Assembly: GCA_023515745.1 (NCBI GenBank)
Contig: JALECJ010000256.1
Span: forward strand, 1-64,000
Length of the DNA: 64,000 nucleotides
Direction of reading: 5' to 3'
DNA from: Amoeboaphelidium protococcarum
Taxonomy: Eukaryota > Aphelidiomycota > Aphelidea
Position 1 is the first letter of the stretch. Each line of letters opens with the position of its first letter. Of this stretch, positions 59,506 through 64,000 are shown piece after piece. The position numbers and the translations under genes were made by a program. The notes below the pieces were generated by a model. That model made no database searches. It saw only the letters and a list, made by a program, of their open reading frames with translations, and was not told the origin of the DNA.

Positions 59506-60090
59506 GGTTGGATATGGGTATATATATCTATATTTTCATCCTATATGTTGTAATTTTAATTTGATCTCAATTCGCGTTGTTACGATGGATTCGCGATCAA
59601 TTCAACTTTCTGATTGCGAAGGTGATGTGTCTTTTTTTTATCGCGCGCCCGAAAAATATTGATTATCAGTATTGGGATTACAGGGGCCCCGTTATGGTCC
59701 CCTCATTCAATGGATAGTAAATATCACACCACGTTCACATTTGGGAGTAAAGAACTCCTTTACAGCCACCGCCATGGATAATCTGTAATTACATTTATAC
59801 TCCGGGATTAGATTTCCTCAGAGCGTGTTATATCTGATGACTGATGACTGACTGCTCAGTGAACTCGCTTCTGTACTAATCGCACATATCATATATGGTC
59901 AGTGATAATGTCCACACTTTGCAAATTCTTGTGCTTCATCTGAAGCACTTGAGCTACAAAATGATCAAACGGAACAAGCCTGCTGCTAATCAAATAGGCT
60001 CAATGAGCGAATACCAAAATTCAACCCATCATCCATTAAACGCGTTAAAAATGAAAAGGTTACACTCGCATAAAATACAATAATTACTAT
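59506..60090. other. Intergenic with a GC-rich hairpin
   Basis: Holds a short hairpin (GGGGCC...GGTCCCC, about 59682-59702) and a T8 run (59633-59640). It may carry a small Pol III RNA but I cannot match one. Small ORFs are unconvincing. Confidence 0.35.
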
Positions 60091-61020
60091 TCAAATGTCC
60101 ATATCTTCGTCATCTTGACTGGGAGCAGCTTTATTCATATCAACATCTTTGGGAGACATCACTTGGGGAGATTTGGCCCCGGAGATTGCAGATTCATTCT
60201 TGAGATCATCAAGCAGCAAGTCTTTCAATTTTGGAAATTCTGCCTAAACATCTTTTGACTGAGGTGGAGCCTGCTAAGTGGCAATCTTATTCTCGACAAA
60301 TCCACACAGTCTGATCAGCGATGTCAACTTGGCCTCCCTCTCAAGTGACTGACTAGACAACAGGGCAGCATTCAGTTCCGAGGCAACCTTATGGCGTTGA
60401 TTCATGGATAGCAAATATCCAACAGGATTCTTTTCATTCCCCTCCTGGTTAGGATAAGCCAGTAGAGTCATGGCTGCCTCTAAATGCTCGAGTAGTGTTG
60501 GATTCTCAACAGCCTTTGGTACGCACTCTTCAGCGGCAAACTCCAATACTCTCTCGATATCACCATCATTTCTCACCTATCTGATCATTTCAATAAGCAT
60601 TTGAATCATCAAGTGAAAATACAACTTGGGATCCTAATCCAGAATCTCTGGATCCAACTCATTAGTCAACTCAATAGCCTCCCTAATGTGTCCACTCTGA
60701 ACCATGGAACGGATACTGGTGCGAGCGTCAATCTGACTCAGCATCGAATCTTGTACAGCGTTAAATCCAGACTCTTTTTAGAAATTAATCGCCGCATCCT
60801 TGTATCCTTCAATGATTAGATAATTCAATACTAGAGCATTCATATCTTGCTTAGACACTTTGACAGACTTGATTTTGCTCAGCCATTCAGATTTAGATAC
60901 AGCGGGCTTCTTTGATGATGTGGCCTATGACTTGCTATTCACACCATCACTATTCACATTATTATTATTATTAACCTGACTAGGCCTTCGATCTCTTCTA
61001 ACTGTAGCAATAACCTCCAT
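60091..61020 (-). CDS. GID8: GID/CTLH E3 ligase subunit Gid8 (TWA1)
   Basis: 309 residues: low-complexity start with an Asn run, then LisH (DMNALVLNYLIIEGYKDAAI, NFQKESGF), CTLH (ARTSIRSMVQSGHIREAIEL, LYFHLMIQMLIEMI) and CRA (IERVLEFAAEECVPKAVENP, HLEAAMTLLAYPN, VASELNAALL). This LisH-CTLH-CRA layout with the AQEELAP-like ECVPKAVENP is that of Gid8 in the CTLH complex that degrades gluconeogenic enzymes. An acidic tail (SQDDEDMDI) precedes TGA 60091-60093. Intronless. Confidence 0.92.
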
Positions 61021-61294
61021 AATTTGATTCAAATAGTAATGTAACTATCAAAATATCACTCAACTACTATCGAAACAAATAGGAAAAGATTAATATGGGT
61101 AAGTGACGCTCAGAGAATGGGCGAGAGTAGAGAAGGAACGAACGCGCAGGCAAAGAACAGAGATTTGGAAAATCAAAGAAGAAACTCTACAGAGACATTG
61201 TAGAGGGGCCAGCTTTTATGACTGGTAAACGGCGCAAATAGAAAAGCGATATTAATGATATTAGTGTATATAATTTATTAAAGTATGTTCATGG

Positions 61295-63133
61295 TCATTG
61301 TTTCTTCTATTACTATTATTGTTATTATTGAGATTCTTTTTGAGATAGATATTCTTGCCATCCCAAAGTCTCCAGACGGTGAGCCTTGTCAATGACAGAT
61401 TCAGTCATGGCTTTCTGATAAGTGAGCATCTTATCGTTGTACTTGCCAAGGATGCGCACCGCTAGCAAACCGGCATTCTCCGCATTATTGATGGCTACCG
61501 TGGCGCATGGAACTCCTCTAGGCATCTACACAGTGCTGTACAGAGAATCGACACCATCCAAGTGTTTAAGAGCAATTGGAACTCCAATCACCGGTAGTGG
61601 AGTCATTGACGCGCACATTCCAGCAAGATGAGCCGCGCCACCAGCACCTGCGATTATGACTTTAAACCCATTCTTGTGGGCACTACGCGCAAACTGACTC
61701 AATCTATCAGATGTGCGGTGGGCAGATACAATAGTACACAGGTATGACACTCCAAAAGTATCCAGAATCTTGCAAGCATCGCTCATAATAGGAAGATCAG
61801 AATCACTTCCCATAATCACAGCGACATCATACTTGATCCGCGCATAAGATGAGAATGTCGACACCTTGTCCAATTGAAGATGAGCTAATAGCGCCGAGAC
61901 ATTATCGCCACACAATGTAACATGTCCCATCTTCCTTCCATTAGAGCACTTTGACTTTCCGTACCAATGCACAGTGGCTCCAGGTACAGACATGAGACGC
62001 TGACAATCAGTAATCATCTACTACATATCGCAATCAGCTGATCCAAGCATATTCTACATGACAGCGGCACCGACTTTCAAATTACACTCGCCAAGTGGGA
62101 GTCCTGACACTGCGCGCAAGTGCTACTCAAACTGACTGGTGTGGCATGCCTCAATCGTATAATGACCGGAATTATGCGGCCGTGGTGCAACTTCATTAAA
62201 TAAGACGCGTCCATCTGCGCATCTAAACAATTCTACGCCATAGACACCATTACCATGGAATGAAGATACAACTTTGACGGCAATATCACGAGCTTTCTGT
62301 AAAACTTCACTCGAAGAATCATCAGGACATATCACCTAATGGCACACATTGTTCTTTTATACAGTATGGACAACAGGATAAGCTACGACCGTGTCATCCT
62401 ACTTGCAAACCATAACGGCCAATTCACGATCAAAGTTGACAAATTTCTCGGCGTACAGATTATCCAGAAGGTCAGAGCTACCTAAACTATTACCAGTTAA
62501 ACTCTAGACACCATTGATCAGATCCTCTTCGCTCTTGACCACAAAGTTGCCTTTGCCATCGTACGCACCAACCTTGGTCTTTAGTAGGAAGGGATAACCA
62601 AACGCCGCAACGACGTTCTTTAAATCTTGCATAGAACGCACTTCCATGAACTGGCTCATGGGGACCACCTGCTACAGATGCAACTTTTACTGGTATTTAT
62701 CCTGAATTATTTTGAGCGTCTTTGGGTGCGGGTGTATCTGAATATCTTTATCACCATTAGCATTACCATTACTACGCTCGTGATTGATGTGGCGTACGGC
62801 AACTTCCAGGGCATCGATATCAACATGTTCAATCTCAAAAGTCACTACATCCACCTGCGCCTACTGTTTCCCCTCAGCATACTTGAAATATTGATAAAAT
62901 GGATTCTTCTGAATAGATTCCGCATCCTCCGAAGAGCCAACATTCTTGAACGGAGCACAGTAATGGACGCGATTGATCTACGCCGCAGGGCAATCAGCGC
63001 CGGGATCCATTGTACTGATCATCAGATGAGCATTCAAATTACTGTGCACATCCTCAACCATCATTCTAGCTAACTGACCCCCACCGATAACAGCGACATG
63101 CTTTCTTTTGATATTTGGCTCCGAATTCATCAT
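61295..63133 (-). CDS. ADE2: Phosphoribosylaminoimidazole carboxylase, PurK-PurE fusion
   Basis: De novo purine synthesis: AIR to CAIR via N5-CAIR. 612 residues. N-terminal ATP-grasp PurK domain ([58 protein letters not shown]), then a PurE domain ([58 protein letters not shown]). The PurK-PurE order is that of fungi and plants, not animals. After the conserved end the frame continues through TAA TAA CAA TAA TAG TAA TAG, giving a poly-Gln tail before KKQ and TGA 61295-61297. No intron. Confidence 0.96.
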
Positions 63134-63341
63134 ATATTCCAACTACAATATACGATAGTGTATAACTAAACAGAAGATCAAAGAACTACGCGTACCGAGA
63201 TCATCCCCTTAATCAGAGATGGGATCGATTAGGTGTGTAGAAGACGGACTTCTAATGCAAAGTCTAAAAGAATAAAGTCATAAATAACTTTATAAAATAA
63301 TCTCAAATTTATTATTACAAGTTTCAAAGATTACATGAAAT

Positions 63342-63998
63342 TCAATATTATATAGTGGCAGTTGCATAAGAGACACTGCTATCGTTATTGTCGTTACACT
63401 CGTTACTCTGATCGTAATTGACAAACTTGACATTTATCGCAGCAAGATAATCCTAATCTCTAACTAGATTAAGCCAGCTAAGCAATATACAAATAGGATA
63501 CCGCCCACAGATAGTATTCCCAGTAGTATCAAGATAAGACAGAAAGCCATCTAAATCTTGATTTTCGATCAGTTTCATACCGTCATGATCCATCTGAACA
63601 ATGTTTGAATGTATTCGCTCCTTAAACGGCGTGTATCTGAATCGCTTGCCATAATGGCAAAAGTCACTACTAACTATGACTCTAATTTGCTATGACTATA
63701 AAGATTATGCATTCAAACTGCATCTACTCAGTTCGAAAGCGTACGCATCCATGACTGATTTGTTATCCAGATGTCCTACGACAATGGGAACAATGGACAC
63801 ATTCTCCAACACTCCATCAGCATCACACTTGTATCCAGCGCGGATGCACGCCGCCACAATATAAGGTAAATGCATCTCAATCGAGTGCTCCTCTTCATCT
63901 TGGCTCTGCGATAACAAATCGAAATGCTTAGAATTGTAAAGTTATTCCGTAATCTCGGTATTTACGCGCAATGTTCCCAGTGGTGTCTTCAGTAGCTA
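63342..63998 (-). CDS. MEMO1 family protein, N-terminus outside window
   Basis: Class III extradiol dioxygenase-like fold protein (MEMO1, yeast Mho1), linked to copper/redox and signalling. 218 visible residues: LLKTPLGTLRVNTE, DEEEHSIEMHLPYIV, VPIVVGHL, VIVSSDFCHYGKRFRYTPF, then a C-terminus with a Cys/Asn-rich stretch. The EEHSIEMHLP and SSDFCHYG motifs are diagnostic. The N-terminal third continues beyond base 64000. Stop TGA 63342-63344. Confidence 0.9.
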
Positions 63999-64000
63999 AC

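Noticed and set aside
62627-63073. 148-codon plus-strand ORF
   Set aside because: Antisense to the PurK half of Ade2, no independent motif.
1-64000. Ciliate nuclear DNA, because TAA/TAG=Gln with TGA stop is the common ciliate code
   Set aside because: Presence of Ade2 (ciliates lack de novo purine synthesis) and fungal-type Erg3, Slm1, HbrB and Cwc2 argue for a holomycotan.
1-64000. CRISPR arrays, operons or other prokaryotic systems
   Set aside because: No direct-repeat/spacer array seen; spliceosomal introns and a wholly eukaryotic gene set.

Overview
This is nuclear DNA of a eukaryote that reads TAA and TAG as glutamine and uses TGA as its only stop. Every conserved gene here runs through many in-frame TAA/TAG codons at Gln-like positions and ends at TGA. 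Genes are dense and lie on both strands. Several have short GT-AG introns of about 52-71 nt. Gene content points to the fungal side of opisthokonts rather than to a ciliate: a PurK-PurE fusion of the Ade2 type, an Erg3 sterol C-5 desaturase with the fungal N-terminus, Slm1 (BAR plus PH), HbrB/Bit61 of TORC2, PdxT, Cwc2 and Efm7. Ciliates lack de novo purine synthesis. An early-diverging holomycotan such as an aphelid fits best. From memory, UAR reassignment has been reported there, but I could not check it.

Layout. 1-1712: long-chain acyl-CoA synthetase, cut by the window edge. 2293-6777: two related BTB/POZ-like genes flanking about 2.7 kb of decayed ORFs and a zinc-finger ORF with an in-frame TGA. 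6989-13881: Cwc2, Efm7, then Listerin. 14126-18709: HbrB/Bit61, a GRIP golgin and Slm1. 18740-21311: a hypothetical ORF and a Ser/Thr kinase. 21465-26726: a VIT/VWA protein and a CCCH zinc-finger protein. 27291-31833: a Qc-SNARE, Dph7 overlapping a GDP-fucose-transporter-like gene, PBDC1 and a Grx3/4-type glutaredoxin. 32006-36931: a coiled-coil protein, Urm1, a SANT protein, PdxT and THOC7. 37211-39361: a large secreted protein of unknown function. 39472-47030: MPP-alpha, a large F-box protein and condensin Cnd1. 47127-52976: a transposase-derived DNA-binding-like protein, a short Apc1, Rpn12 and Erg3. 53471-58750: an alkylguanine-DNA alkyltransferase, an unknown gene, a Copia relic, a decayed Fanzor/TnpB-like ORF and a small membrane protein. 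59422-64000: tRNA-Lys, Gid8, Ade2 and Memo1 (cut by the edge).

Most genes are ordinary housekeeping functions: splicing, ribosome quality control, TORC2, chromosome condensation, APC/C, proteasome, purines and sterols. The unusual parts are the genetic code, the decayed RuvC-motif (Fanzor-like) element at 55.4-58.2 kb, the broken BTB-like cluster at 2.3-6.8 kb and several atypical family members.
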